Part shown: in pieces, positions 1 through 10,659 of the stretch
Layout of the letters: every line of letters begins with the position of its first letter
How positions within the stretch are numbered: position 1 is the first letter of the stretch
NCBI GenBank assembly: GCA_030765065.1
Contig: CM060990.1
Location: forward strand, 7,031,501-7,095,500
Source: Deroplatys truncata
Lineage: Eukaryota; Arthropoda; Insecta; Mantodea; Mantidae
Length of the DNA stretch: 64,000 nucleotides
Direction of reading: 5' to 3'
Program-made: the position numbers and the translations under genes
Notes under the pieces: generated by a model
What the model was told of the DNA's origin: nothing
Databases searched by the model: none
Seen by the model: the letters and a program-made list of their open reading frames with translations, nothing else

Positions 1-168
1 ATAAGGATCCTGTCTTAACGTGTTTCGGTGATGTAGATGTCTCAGCACCCGTTTCTTGCCGAAATGTTTCTTGTAGGTGCCGATGGTGCTTATTCCACCC
101 TCCAATAGCGTCAGCATCCTTTGCATGGCAGCAGGCTATTCCGCTTCTTCTTCCTCTTATTGCACACC
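1..168 (-). other. possible 3' exon fragment running off the left edge
   Basis: Read on the minus strand, one frame is open from about position 168 to the window edge (roughly 55 codons, containing GGWNKHHRHLQETF). It is preceded by a pyrimidine-rich tract and a TTTCAG that could be a splice acceptor. I do not recognise the peptide. The open length is only modestly longer than chance, so this could equally be non-coding. It is listed because it is the only stretch that resembles a host exon rather than a repeat. Confidence 0.15.
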
Positions 169-904
169 CTGAAACATTGCACAATGCAAGTCTTAGAAAA
201 CTATCTTGGCCAAGTAAAGGCAACCTGAAAAGAATTACATTTTTTGTTATGATACATGTAAAATGAAGCATATGGCACATGTAAAATGAAGCACAAAGAT
301 TTGTATAAACATTCGGATATTTAGAGTTATTTCAATGCGCTAGATATAATTAAACTCAAAGCATGTGATATTGTGATTTCGTAAATTTTTTATAAAATTC
401 TATAATATGCACCTTTTGTATCTTTATATGTAATATCAATGAGTCAGTTGTTTTATTTATGAATTTTTCATTGTGAAATAGGAGAACATTCAATACTTAT
501 GTTTGACACTTCTACGCACCTTCTTTGCATGTAAAAAAGACAATTTACATGTCTTAAATTTCCCCGTCTCTGCCATGCCATTATACTGGAGGTATACGTT
601 CCCAGGTATTTCTGCAATCTCTTGATCGGTTAACGAATTATAGCGCTACGGCAAGAACACTTGACAATCCTCCAGCGAAGATACGATCCTGGTACCATAT
701 CTTGTTTGAACTTTCTTTAAGGACTTTATCTCATAGTTAAGTCCTATTTCGAGATCTTAAACCCGACGAGTCGGTAGGAAACTACGCTCTTCAACCATCT
801 TGTTAAGTCTATCAGCTAAACAATCTGTAACACACATTGTCATGAATTTTTATTTTCACTACATTATTCAAGTTGAAGAACAAGTTATACACTTCTTTAT
901 ATTA
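169..904. other. AT-rich spacer, nothing recognised
   Basis: This is AT-rich sequence with short direct repeats near 260-290 (a 'cacatgtaaaatgaagca' motif occurs twice). No coding, RNA or transposon signature is seen on either strand. Confidence 0.5.
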
Positions 905-1425
905 GAACTAGGGTGTGTATGTTTTGTAAGCATGCCTATTAATGTGTAGGGAAACAAAGAACGAATAGAGAAAATCGTGTGAATATTAATAGAAGAATGT
1001 GCAGGAAAAATCATATGAATGTATAGAGAAACAAAGAATAAGTACAGAAAATCGTGTGAATGTTCATTGAAGATGAGCCAGCAGAGAACCAAAGAATGAA
1101 TAGAGGAAATCGTGTGAATGTATAGCGAAACAAAGAATGAGGGGGGAAAATCGTATGAATGTTTAAGTAAGAAGAATATGTAGCGAAGATCGTGTGAATG
1201 TTAATGGAAGCAAAGAATGTGCAGAGAAAGTCGTGTGAATGTTAACAAAGCATGAACCTACAGGGGAACAAAGAATGAGTAGAGGAAATCATGTGAGTGT
1301 ACAGTGAAACAAAGAATGAGGTGGAAAATCGTATGAATGTTTATGTAAGAAGAATGTGTGGCGAAAATCATGCGAACTGGAGAAGAGTATGCAGTGAAAT
1401 CCATGTGAATGTAAAGCACAGATTA
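905..1425. repeat. degenerate ~40-bp minisatellite with ~180-bp higher-order period
   Basis: A motif like AAATCGTGTGAATGT recurs at about 973, 1009, 1050, 1108, 1149, 1188, 1230, 1287, 1327, 1365 and 1400. Spacings are about 36-42 bp with a longer ~57-bp step each fourth unit. Motifs 1050/1230, 1108/1287, 1149/1327 and 1188/1365 are each 177-180 bp apart, so four sub-units form a ~180-bp higher-order unit. Short open frames here are by-products of the repeat. Confidence 0.75.
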
Positions 1426-1884
1426 GAAAATATGATGCTCTTTGCAACGAATCGTCTTTCATGTACTGTAACGTTTAAACAAAATTAAATGTATTGTAAA
1501 AGCCAACAGTGATTTTGTATAGTTATGTATAACTCACCTTGCATTGTCACGTTTTGATATGTGCTGAATGTGTAGACGGCCTGAAGCTCACGTTGCTTTT
1601 AAAGCTCTTTAAAACTTGAATGTAAAGTTAATAAGTACACAACAGTTCTAACATGGGCAGATATCTGTTTATATAGGGATCTAAACCCCCTCCAGGCGAT
1701 GGCGGCACGTCATCATGGCTGTGATGCTTACACATCACATGATTATTGCAGCCAATGACATCATCTCTTGCTGCGCATGCGCAGAGGCTCTCAACACTTC
1801 TATCCCTACTTGTTTCACTTCCTCTCGCTCTCTCTCTCTCCCTCTCTCTCTCACACGGAGTATATCCATAATGTCGTTACACAA
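1426..1884. other. spacer with a short CT-rich tract
   Basis: No gene is recognised. A CT-rich simple tract (TCTCTC/CCCTCTC) lies near 1822-1852, downstream of GC-richer unique sequence at 1690-1800. Confidence 0.5.
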
Positions 1885-2665
1885 AGCTGCATACAGTTAA
1901 AGCATCAATCTAAGTGATGTATTCTAGAGTACAGAGGAAAATCAGTGAAGTCATTGAAAGATCGGGATTCGAACTAGCGGCAACTAATTGAAAATTATAT
2001 ACAGCATTAATTGTTCATTGTATGAGCTATCAAACATGCTTTCGTCTACAGCTCTATCTCTGCTAGTTTCTGCGATAATTGAGATTTAAGCTTAAGGATC
2101 GAACCCTGGACGTCAGGTACCCTAATATACGCCCGCAAGATATTATCTGATGACATAAACGTAATAGGTTTATTTGGTGCCTTTGTCTTAATTATTTACT
2201 ATGTTATTAAATTTATAAGTAAACGTCATTGAATCGGTATTCGAACTCAGAACGCCAGAAACAAAATTATTTAGAATATGAGTTTGATGTGTTTAAAAGA
2301 CCTGTATGCAGTTACAGCATCGATCTAAGTGATATATTCTAGAGCACAGTGGAAAATTAAGGAAGTCACTGAAAGATCGGGATTCGAGCTAGGGACAGCT
2401 GATTGGAAATTATATAAAGCATTAACTGTTCATCATAGGAGCTAAAAATCGTGTTTGTGTCCGCACCTTAATCCCTGCTAGTTTCTGAGATAATTGAGAT
2501 TTTAAAATTAAGGATCGAACCCATGACACCTGGACTCTAATATACATGCACAAGAAAGGAACTAATGACATAAAAGTAATAAAGTTTATTAACTGTCTTT
2601 ATTTCAATTAGTTTTGGAGTTATTAGAAGATGAATTTGTAATCCCTCCTAGGATTCGAACCCATG
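1885..2665 (-). repeat. tandem ~138-bp units with tRNA B-box-like motif, 415-bp higher-order period
   Basis: The motif GGATTCGAAC/GGATCGAACC (the complement of a pol III B box, GGTTCGANTCC) occurs at 1965, 2097, 2236, 2380, 2512 and 2651, spaced 132, 139, 144, 132 and 139 bp. Motifs three apart are always 415 bp apart, and the flanking sequence (1885-2190 against 2303-2600) aligns over almost its whole length. The region is therefore two copies of a three-unit higher-order repeat. Such B-box units suggest descent from a tRNA-derived SINE, read on the minus strand; pol III activity is not shown. Confidence 0.75.
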
Positions 2666-2755
2666 CATCCAGACCAGTTTTGAACAATTCGTAAATGACG
2701 CGACGCACCCCGAGCTATAATTAGTTTTTATTGCATTATTTTGTCTCTTTTTATT

Positions 2756-3200
2756 CAGGACATGCGCCTGAGTTGGTGTGTGCGTGTGTGGGTTGGTGCT
2801 GTTGGGGTGTAAGTGAACAGGCATATGTGCTTGCACGTGTGTGTGTGTGGTCGTGTGCGTATGTGCAAGTGTAACGGTATATGTATGTATGTACGTGAGT
2901 GTGTGTGCGTGTATGTGTGTGTATTCGTGTGTGTGTACATGTATATGTATGTGTGAGTGTAAGAGCACTGGTGTATGTATGTATACGCATGAGGTGCGTG
3001 AATGCATGTGTGTACTGGTGTATGTATGTGTGTGTGTACTGTTGTATGTATGTGCGTGTGTGTATGTGCTTGCGTGTATGTGTGTGCATGTGTGTACTTA
3101 CATGTACGTGTGTGCGTGTACTGGTGTATGTTTGCTGATGTGTGTACAAGTGCTCGTGTATATGCGAACGCCTGAATGTGTACAAGTCGTGGAGAAAGAA
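2756..3200. repeat. TG-rich minisatellite (GTATGTGTGTG-type)
   Basis: This is low-complexity purine/pyrimidine-alternating DNA dominated by TGTG and TATG runs over about 430 bp. Several frames stay open on both strands and would encode Cys/Val- or His/Thr-rich low-complexity peptides; these are artefacts of the TG repeat. Alternating TG DNA can adopt Z-form. The tract sits between two blocks of the B-box-bearing tandem family. Confidence 0.9.
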
Positions 3201-3279
3201 AGAGATATATAGAAAGAAAAAGAGAGGAGAAGAAGAAAGAATGTTTTCTAGGCATCGGAATATCTAAGTATGCATCAGG

Positions 3280-4060
3280 GTTTAATATAAATAATTATAT
3301 TTGTTAAATGCAATTTTAATCCGACCATCCCCCTGCTTCAATATTTTAATAGTTATTATAGCGTTTCGCAGGGTAAGGTTCAAACTATGGGCCTCTGGTT
3401 CCTAACAATACAGCTCGTTAAACATTGTAATGTTGTATAAATTAAATTATATTTGTTAAACACGTTTTAATCTGACCGCCCAATACTCACATGGTTTAAT
3501 ATTTATTAAGCATTAGAGTTTCGCAGATTCGATCTAGAACCCTCTGAACACCCTTTTTATTAATTATTGTAATGATATATAAAAATTAAATTATATTTGT
3601 TAAATACATTTTAATCTGGCAGTGCATAGTTTAATAGTTATTGCGCATTAGAGTTTCGCAGATTCGATCTAGAACCCCCTGAACACCCTTTTATTAATTA
3701 TTGTAATGATATATAAAAATTAAATTGTATTTGTTAAATGCATTTTAATCTGACCTTGCAGAGTTTAATATTTATTAAGCATTAGAGTTTCGCTGCGTAA
3801 GATTCGAGCTAGAACCCTCTGAACACCCTTTCATTAATTAGGGTAATGATATATAAAAAATTAAATTATATTTGATAAATACATTTTTAATCTGCCCGTG
3901 CATAGTTTAATAGTTATTACGCGTTAGAGTTTCACTTGGTAAGATTCGAGCTACAATCCTCCGAACACACTTTTATTAATCAAGGTAATGATATAATAAT
4001 ATCAATCATTAATTTCTCATTAGCAATAAACTTTTGATTACAGTAAGAATCGAACACCGA
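3280..4060 (-). repeat. second block of ~138-bp B-box-bearing tandem units
   Basis: Five to six AT-rich units are present. A landmark ATTAAATTATATTTGTTAAA recurs near 3288, 3441, 3585, 3719 and 3860. The B-box-complement-like motif (AGATTCGATCT or AAGAATCGAAC) recurs at about 3377, 3535, 3660, 3800, 3942 and 4045. Spacing is 125-158 bp except for a last ~103-bp step. The motif and spacing match the 1885-2665 block, so both are probably one family, diverged and separated by the TG tract. Confidence 0.7.
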
Positions 4061-4339
4061 TCTATGGATATCCACGCAGAGGTTTAATGTATGTAATGAC
4101 ATAGGTTAAATACCTTTTTATATCGCGATTGAAAAGTCAACTGCATAAACAGAGAGCTTGTTTAACTATGCTCGGATATATTCGTAGTATCTCGTAAAAC
4201 ATCGGAGAGAAATAGCCCCTCAGGGCAAAAATCATGATGGCCGACTCTGACGTTGTTACGCAGAGTTGGTAAACAAGCTTCTCTCTCTTTCACGCGAACA
4301 AGGACAGGACGAGCGTAAGGCAACCTTCAGATTCTTTTG

Positions 4340-4640
4340 TTAAGCTAGCAGTGTTCGAGAAAACAATGGCAAGGGACCGGCTTTGTTATGGAGGCAGTGG
4401 AATGGGAACGCCGCAGGGGTCTTTCTAAAGTAGTCTTGCCCGGGACAATAGAAAGGCACACAATAGAATCTCTTACACAATGGAAAGGAACCGGCTTTGT
4501 TATAGGGTTGTGGAATGAGAAATGCCAGATGGTCTTTCTAAAGTAGTATTGCTCCGGACAATAGAAAGGGACCGGCTTTGTTATGGGGCAGTGGAATGAG
4601 AAATAAAGGATTGTCCGGGACAATAGAACTTGTTTCTCTG
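4340..4640. repeat. three degenerate direct repeats, ACCGGCTTTGTTAT-type
   Basis: Copies of a unit containing ACCGGCTTTGTTATGG followed by GGCAGTGGAATGAGAA start near 4376, 4490 and 4571. Copies of CTTTCTAAAGTAGT-TTGC..GGACAATAGAAA lie between them. The spacing is uneven (114 and 81 bp), so this is an old, decayed minisatellite. A minus-strand open frame of 92 codons crosses it and is not considered a gene. Confidence 0.65.
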
Positions 4641-5074
4641 TTAACTGGCTTAGGTTCTCTTTGTGACGACCCTAATTCATCATGGGCTTTGTTCATTTTG
4701 ACAGCTGAAGGGTAAGCATTGTTCTTTTGTTAAAAGCTAGTGGAATGAGTATGCCACGTGTTCGTCAAACAATGGAAGTGGGGGTGGGTAACTGCAACAA
4801 GTGCAGAAGTGGCCTGATGTGGAATGGGTAGGAAAAACATCTCGCCTTTGTTACAGAACCTTAAATTTATGACCCCTTTGTTCGTTTTGACAGTTGATTG
4901 ACAGCCTTAATTGCTTAACTGTCAAGCTTCCATTGTACTCAACAAGATTTATGGACCTCAGCTGCAAGTAAAACTACCAAGGAGCTGGGGGTGGGGGAAA
5001 ATGGGGATGGGAAGCTCATTTGCATATGAATAGACATTTCATGCATAAATTAACTGTGCCAGAACTGCTAAATC
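4641..5074. other. spacer, nothing recognised
   Basis: Two related stretches (CTTTGTTC-TTTTGACAG near 4688 and 4878) show weak internal duplication. No coding or transposon signature is visible. Confidence 0.45.
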
Positions 5075-5495
5075 CCTACTACTAGCGTTCAGTGGTCCCT
5101 AACGATTCCAAGCTTGAAGACCCGATCACACCGCCGGGTTGCTCAGAGAGGGCTTCCCTCTGGTGGAGACGGGGGAACTCCACCCGCTTGAGGCAGCTCA
5201 AATAAGGCTATCATCTTCCATTGCCAAGAAGACATTTTCAGTCAGCAAGCATCTGCGCTATCATTCCGACTCCGATTGACACTGCACATCCTCGAAGTCC
5301 ACCTGAAACATAAAAAGGGAAACGAACTAAGGGGATAGAAAATTCGTAGTAGAGCAACCACCTCAGCATTCTCCTACAAACCCGGTGAAACTACGAAAAA
5401 ACCCATGGCCAGAGTGGCCAGCTGGATGGTGATCGAACCCAGGACCTCCCGAATGCGAGCCTTACACGTTACCACGCAAACATCTCGCTGAGTGG
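5075..5495 (-). mobile_element. SINE-like family A, near full-length copy
   Basis: Read on the minus strand, a tRNA-like head (GCGTGGTAACGTGTAAGGC, then CTGGGTTCGATCACC as B box) is followed by a CCATGGGTTTTTTCG block, CTACTACGAATTTTC, CAGGTGGACTTCGAGG, ATGTGCAGTGTC and GCGCAGATGCTTGC. The tail has GGGAAGCCCT and TTGGAATCGTTAGGGACC. The same blocks recur in the same order in plus-strand copies elsewhere in the window, which defines the family. No protein is encoded; mobilisation would depend on a LINE. The family name A is mine. Confidence 0.75.
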
Positions 5496-5524
5496 CCTTG
5501 GCAATACTGCAGCAAGACATACGG

Positions 5525-5797
5525 CTTGTGTAGGGAGGAGTACCATGCTAGCTTCTAGTTCCCGAGGCCGCGGGTTCAAACCCGGTGGAGCGAGATGTAT
5601 TTTTCAAGCGTGAAAATCGTTAACATGACTTCCTTCGGAAGGGACGTACAGTCGGTGGTACCCTGTCGTAGATTTACGGCAGATAAAATAACCTCAAGCC
5701 TGACGAAGAGGCCTCTGAGCAAAATTGCGGTCTTTCACGCCCAATATAGAATGGAACGCCTAAGAGCCATAGTAGTTAAAGAATGTCCATAAACAAA
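5525..5797 (+). mobile_element. SINE-like family B, diverged copy
   Basis: A degenerate tRNA-like head with B box (GCGGGTTCAAACCCGG) near 5570 is followed by the same body as the copies at 14084 and 14655: TTCCTTCGGAAGGGA, CCTGTCGTAGATTTACGGCA, AACCTCAAGCCTGA, AGGCCTCTGAGC, TCTTTCACGCCCAATAT and TTAAAGAATGTCC. The 65-codon open frame inside is part of the SINE body, not a gene. It lies directly beside an oppositely oriented SINE-A copy. Confidence 0.8.
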
Positions 5798-7635
5798 ACT
5801 GAATTTAATTCTTGCGTAGGAAAATGTTAAACGTAATTCAGTTTCTATTAATATTATTATTTCCAATCCCCAATTCGTATGCTTCGTATGTTAGTATTGT
5901 CCTAATACTTCACCTATAATTTCTCAAATTGTGCATTATTATGCAGCCAAATATTTGCACGTGTGTAAGCGAGTAGGATCCTCACGGTTGATGTGCGTGA
6001 GCAGCTCTGTTTTGGTTCCCTTCAAACTAAAGATATAACAAGTGTACCCACTTTCTAGAATCGCCGCTACGTGGACAGCTGTTGTGGAAGACTGTACATG
6101 ACGAGTTGTTAAACAATTATGATAACACTGCTCTATATACTTCGTGGTGCACCGAGTTATTGCAAGTCCTATTTCATCCTATATGTGGAGTTTTCTAAAC
6201 AGCTATTATAATGCTGCTGTATATACTGAATTATTAGAAATCCTAACTCATCCTACATGATGAGCTTTCTAGGCAATTATGGTAATACTGCTCTAAATCG
6301 TTAAAGCATCGTTTCTATTTTAACGGTTATCCACACTTTTATGTAGAATGGCGTTGCATTACCCACCCGTATTCAAGAAGCACCACTCACAAAAGTTGGT
6401 GGGCCTAACGACTGCATACGCCTTCGTGTCAGATGTTGCATATAGTACTGACACTCGACTCCAGAATGCAGTGTACGTATCACAAGAGAGGACCCATCCA
6501 GTTTCCTAGGCTATGTGCGAAAACTTGTTTCTTAGCTTGCCCATTAGAGATGAAGCGAAACAGCAAGTCTTGTTCAGAGTACTAGTTGCTGTATTCCTGT
6601 AGGCATTCATGTTTTCATACATTGACGATGATGTTAAGTGATTTTATACTACTACACTGAGTGACAATGTTGTGCAGCTTCCCTAAAGGTAGTATATTTT
6701 GCAACAGGACTATAGTGGTAGTAACTGCGACGCGAGTGTGTTTGTGAATCTACGGTAGCGAATTATCGGTATAGTCAAGTTGCATACGACCACACTATCA
6801 TTTCAAAACTTTTACTAAAACATTTTGCATCTTGAGCGTGTTTGCGAGTAGTGCAACAGATGGCAGTACATTTGAGTCCAGGTAACGTATATTGAACTAT
6901 ATTGAAACGGAGGAAATGAACTGAATTTGTTTTATTTTAAATACGCTTATTTGATTGTTTATCTGGGGAACGGATCCCAATGGACTGCAGTTTGAAGGGA
7001 GAGCTGCGCGCTCAAGTGTAATGGATGCCATTATCAGTTACGTCACATGTTAATCAGTGTGGTCGACCAAAAAGTAAATTATGCATTTGGTCGATTATCA
7101 AACTATTTTGACAGAATCACGAAAGAAAACGGCATTTATAGAAAACCTGTATACGTTAATCTTAATTAAAAAACTTAAATATTCATATCCATGTTATTTA
7201 CGATATTATTTATTTCGTAAAACTAAAAATTACTTACTTCATTTTTGTTGCAAAATAAAACCTTTTAGTTGCTCCAATTTCGGTATTTATTGTGTAAGTA
7301 CTATTATTTTCATAGTGTATTAAATTGTATATTTATAAAAAACAAATGATTGTGCGATTGTTGAGAATTAATTGACTTTTAGCTAACTTACAGCAGACCT
7401 CGCTTTTGCAAATCTCTTCTTTTAGTACGTTCTCGTGTTTCCCGGTTTTACACCTTTAGTTCAAGCTCCATTCCCCAAAACTCAAAGAAATTGACACTAA
7501 ACGGAATTGCTGTTACCACTTGCTCTTTTTCTTCTTCAGGGATCGGGGCAGTCTATTGTCGCACAATACCTTCAATTGTACCGTTTTGCGTCATGGTTTG
7601 CAGCGCGTTGCGGTCTTCCATTGTCACTACCGAGC
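5798..7635. other. 1.8-kb AT-rich unique stretch, nothing recognised
   Basis: No domain, RNA gene or family-level repeat is recognised on either strand. A weak internal repetition (GGTAATACTGCTCTA-like) occurs around 6120-6300. An 80-codon plus-strand frame at 7081-7323 is Leu/Ile/Tyr/Lys-rich as expected from AT-rich DNA, and I do not call it. Confidence 0.5.
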
Positions 7636-8010
7636 GAAATGGCTCTGTGGCTCGCATTCGGGAGATCCTAGGTTATATTGCCGTCGTGCCGTTCACTCTG
7701 ACACACGTGATTTTCCCTTGTCAGTAGGCGGATGCTGGGGTGGTTCCTCATATACGATGCACATTCGGTCACCCATTTCAGGGGTGTAGTACAGGCGACG
7801 GCGTTCGGTGTGTTGCGGCTGGGCGGTGGACATGCGTATTGAAAAGGTTTCTCCCTGGCGTAGGCTGGACCCACTTTCTGGGGGTATTCCTGGACCTTAA
7901 GGGCCCCCGGGAGCCTCGGGGCTTGTGACAGGACCGACTGGCATCCGGTTGCGTTCAATCTGGAACCTGGAACCGTTAGGAACCCCGTCCATGCTTGCGC
8001 ACATCGTCGT
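7636..8010 (+). mobile_element. SINE-like family A, 5' and central part
   Basis: The head AATGGCTCTGTGGCTCGCA, with a degraded B box (CCTAGGTTATATTGCC), is followed by diverged body blocks and the tail block GAACCGTTAGGAACCCCG then TGCTTGCGCACATCGTCGTCC. These correspond to the copies at 12925 and 11580. The copy stops where the DUF4817-type transposon begins, and a SINE-A-tail-like segment resumes after it at 8999. This suggests the transposon inserted into, or became joined to, this SINE. Confidence 0.65.
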
Positions 8011-8592
8011 CCGGACGTTCCACCTGACGAAGCAAACGGGGATTGTCAACAGACCAATAGTGCATGTTTCTACGGTTTACCTGGGCATGATTAGTAAATG
8101 TTGCCTCATCACTAAACACGATGCACGATTAATCTAGAGTATCATGTCTTAATGCCCATGTACAAAAGTTAACACAGTTCTCAAAATCGTTTCTATGCAG
8201 CTCTTGATGGGGATGGAACCTATGTATGTCGATGGCAAATGCGCAGTACACTTGCCTGACTTATGCCACTTCCACGTGCGATTGTGCGGGAACTAATTTG
8301 CGGATCTACTGCAACGGCAGCCAAAACATTACAAAATTTCTGCCTCTTCTCCAGTCACTTGTTTGTTTCTGTTACGTTTTCTAGGTGTTACAGTACCACT
8401 TTCATGTAATTGGTTGAAGAGGTTGATAAATAATTGCCGAGATGGTTGACGTCTATTGGGATACGTTTCCGCATACACCCTACAGGAACGAACTGCATTA
8501 CTCCTACACTCTCCATACACCATGAGCAAGTCGGCTTTTTCTGCCTTAGTAAACCCTACTTTCCACTCACGACTTCCTGCTTGAACTGTCAC
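8011..8592 (-). pseudogene. transposase N-terminal half (DUF4817-type), broken
   Basis: On the minus strand an open frame of 87 codons (8592-8329) begins the conserved N-terminus: FTKAEKADLLMVYGE, then NRRQPSRQLFINLFNQL and GTVTPRKRNRNK. This is the helix-turn-helix DNA-binding region annotated in insect proteins as DUF4817. Downstream in shifted frames I can follow VDPQISS-like residues, then CLVMRQHLLI-like sequence matching a DE-containing catalytic start, and VDNPRLLRQVER at about 8010-8055. The C-terminal catalytic residues are missing. The protein would act in the nucleus in cut-and-paste transposition of its own element. It retains the SRQLF segment that is partly scrambled in the 31-kb copy. 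Confidence 0.8.
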
Positions 8593-8998
8593 AAACTAAC
8601 TAAAGTCGCAATGCAATCAATGAACAGAAAACACAATGCAAACAAGCATAACAACATTGTTCCTAGCACCTAAGCAGGTTGAATGGGACAAACAATTTTC
8701 GGGGGTGGAAACTTTTCAAAATACGATTTCTCGTAAACCACTTGCACTAGAATCGTGCAACAAAGACCATTGGAATTCTAATTTACCCTACCTTTATTCT
8801 GCTGATGTAAATAGGCGTTGTTCCATTTAAAGATTGTATGTTTGCTCAAAAATACACTTTCTCAGTATTATTCAAATCTGTTTATAGGCTAAAGGTACGA
8901 GCCTCTGACTACCAATCAATGCTGTGAAAACTGCACATCAATTGCACTTTCCATTTCCGAAATATTTGTGGTGCAAGTTTTAGGTGATTCACCCTATA
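8011..8998 (-). mobile_element. DUF4817-type Tc1/mariner-like element, 3'-truncated copy 2
   Basis: The right end carries a ~290-bp terminal inverted repeat (about 8705-8998) homologous to the repeats of the longer copy at 30724-32504, ending ..TAGGTGATTCACCCTATA beside a TA dinucleotide. The element is read leftward. The opposite terminal repeat and the catalytic C-terminal half are absent, so the copy is dead. The break lies next to a SINE-A copy. Confidence 0.85.
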
Positions 8999-9165
8999 TA
9001 GGTCGCTGTGTGCGAGGTGTTGTCCTGTGTTGCGTAACCTATACTGTAGCCTCCTGTGGTTCCTTCACTTCATCCGTTCCTCCGGGGATGGTAGCCACAA
9101 TAGTTCTATGTAGTTCGCAAGGTGCGAGGGGTCCGCTCTGTTGTACCAGCTATACCTATAACCTA
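8999..9165 (+). mobile_element. SINE-A tail-like segment
   Basis: AACCTATACTGTAGCCTCCTGTGGTTCC and CATCCGTTCCTCCGGGG match the tail of SINE-A copies (for example near 11950-12000) and the 117-bp satellite unit at 22 kb. The segment starts immediately after the TA that follows the DUF4817-type element. It may be the displaced downstream part of the SINE at 7636-8010. Confidence 0.6.
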
Positions 9166-9179
9166 CGTAACAGATGTTG

Positions 9180-10400
9180 AAATAGAAAACTACATTGATT
9201 CTGAAAGTGCAAGGATGCTGCTATATTTAGAGGAGCAAATGTGTTTAGTAGGAAATAATATCAGCCTGTCAACATGAATCCCTTATCTGAGCACTTGTTT
9301 TGCAAATGCTGCTGGTTACAGGAAAATTAGGGACAGTGGATATCTGACCCTACCACATCCAACTTATTTGAAGGTTTGCCACTTCAGCTTGGACCAAATC
9401 AGATGGGACAAAATGAAATGTGGGGTGACATATAAGGGCGGGAAACTGGTCTGTTTCAGAAATCTCTTTAACTGAGGTAGTTTCCACAATTGAGTTCATC
9501 ATGATTTAATTTTAGTCTTAGTATGTCCGAATACAGCGAAGTTTAAAGTAGTGTGCTTAATATCTGATAACAATAGGTTTAATAGACACATGTTTGGAAA
9601 AATATATGTAGGCACATTGGATATAAAATGCACAAATCCATTTTTAGGTAAAATTTTGTTTTTGCATTTTGATAGTGCGCATTTCCTAAACTCAATCGGA
9701 AACAACTGGATATCAACCAAACTGATGCAAACCAGTTTTTTATGATGCCCCCTCTATTTATTCAGCAAACTTTACTTTGAATGCTTATGTTTCACATATT
9801 AAAACATCGTACTATAAGGAACAGCACAGCGTGGTGAAATTGGCTACAGGTCTTCCAAAAATGTTTTATTTCCTCTGTCTCTGAAAGAAAAAATATCTTG
9901 TATGCAACTATATTGTTTGATGAGAAAACTATTGCAACTTTAAAAGGAGGAGGTGAAGCACACGGAAGAGTTGGAACCACTCAGCTTCTAGAATTAATCT
10001 ACGAATGGTGGAAAATCATAAACTATAAATATACAGGCAGAGGCATTCACAAAGAAGATGCTTTTTTGAGCCCATTAGAACCTTAAATTATGTACATTTG
10101 ACATATTTAAGAGAGTTTTTTGTCTGGTTGGAAATTTGGGATAACCTAGGTCTTTCAGTGCCTGTAAAGAAATTCTCTGGATGAAACCCAGCTGTGATTG
10201 CTATATACCACTCATGCCTTATGCAAAATTTGGAAGTGTGTGTTTGAAGTGTTTGGAGCAAAATGCGAAGTTCCAAACTGGTAATGTAGATGGTAGATTT
10301 GGCCAATATTTGAGATCAATGATGGAAATTATAATGCATCTGTCACTCAGCTGCTGGAATCTGAAAAGAGATTAAACTAATTGATGTTTGAATTTGGCCT
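9180..10400 (+). pseudogene. P-element / THAP9-like transposase, decayed
   Basis: Conserved blocks of P-superfamily transposases can be read in order across several plus-strand frames. GYRKIRDSGYLTLPHP lies near 9315-9365. VTYKGGKLV near 9424 corresponds to the ..YKGGK.VG strand. LISDNNRFNRHMF near 9557 and LFLHFDSAHFLNSIGNNW near 9655 follow. LLELIYEWWKIIN lies near 9984-10020 and FQTGNVDGRFGQY near 10271-10309. The next bases, after a one-base shift, give NYNASVTQLLESEKRL. These belong to the RNase-H-like catalytic and GTP-binding-insertion regions of P transposase/THAP9. The N-terminal THAP zinc finger was not found, and no terminal repeats are recognised. Several stops and frameshifts show it is inactive. 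The longest uninterrupted piece is 64 codons. Confidence 0.85.
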
Positions 10401-10659
10401 TAAACACGAACAGCTTCCATATTAAACACTTAACAAACTTTACGAAATACACAATATGGCAGTAATTCAATTGAATTCTCGGATCTAGAGCACTTTGAGA
10501 ATGCTGTTTTTCTGTCTGCAGATGTGATTGTGAACAATGCCACTCTTATGGGATTGGTGCTTATATCTGTTTATGTTACTCTTCTTATTATTAAATGCAC
10601 GTTTCTTTTGTATTGTGTTCGTTATAACCACATTTTATTTTGAAAACCCACAGCAGAAC

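Noticed and set aside
2648-3255. His/Thr-rich (minus) and Cys/Val-rich (plus) proteins of 79-166 codons
   Set aside because: These are translations of a TG/CA simple repeat in several overlapping frames.
5595-5792. A conserved small protein (shared with 14157-14354)
   Set aside because: The similarity is due to both being SINE-B bodies; stops and frames are not conserved in the third copy.
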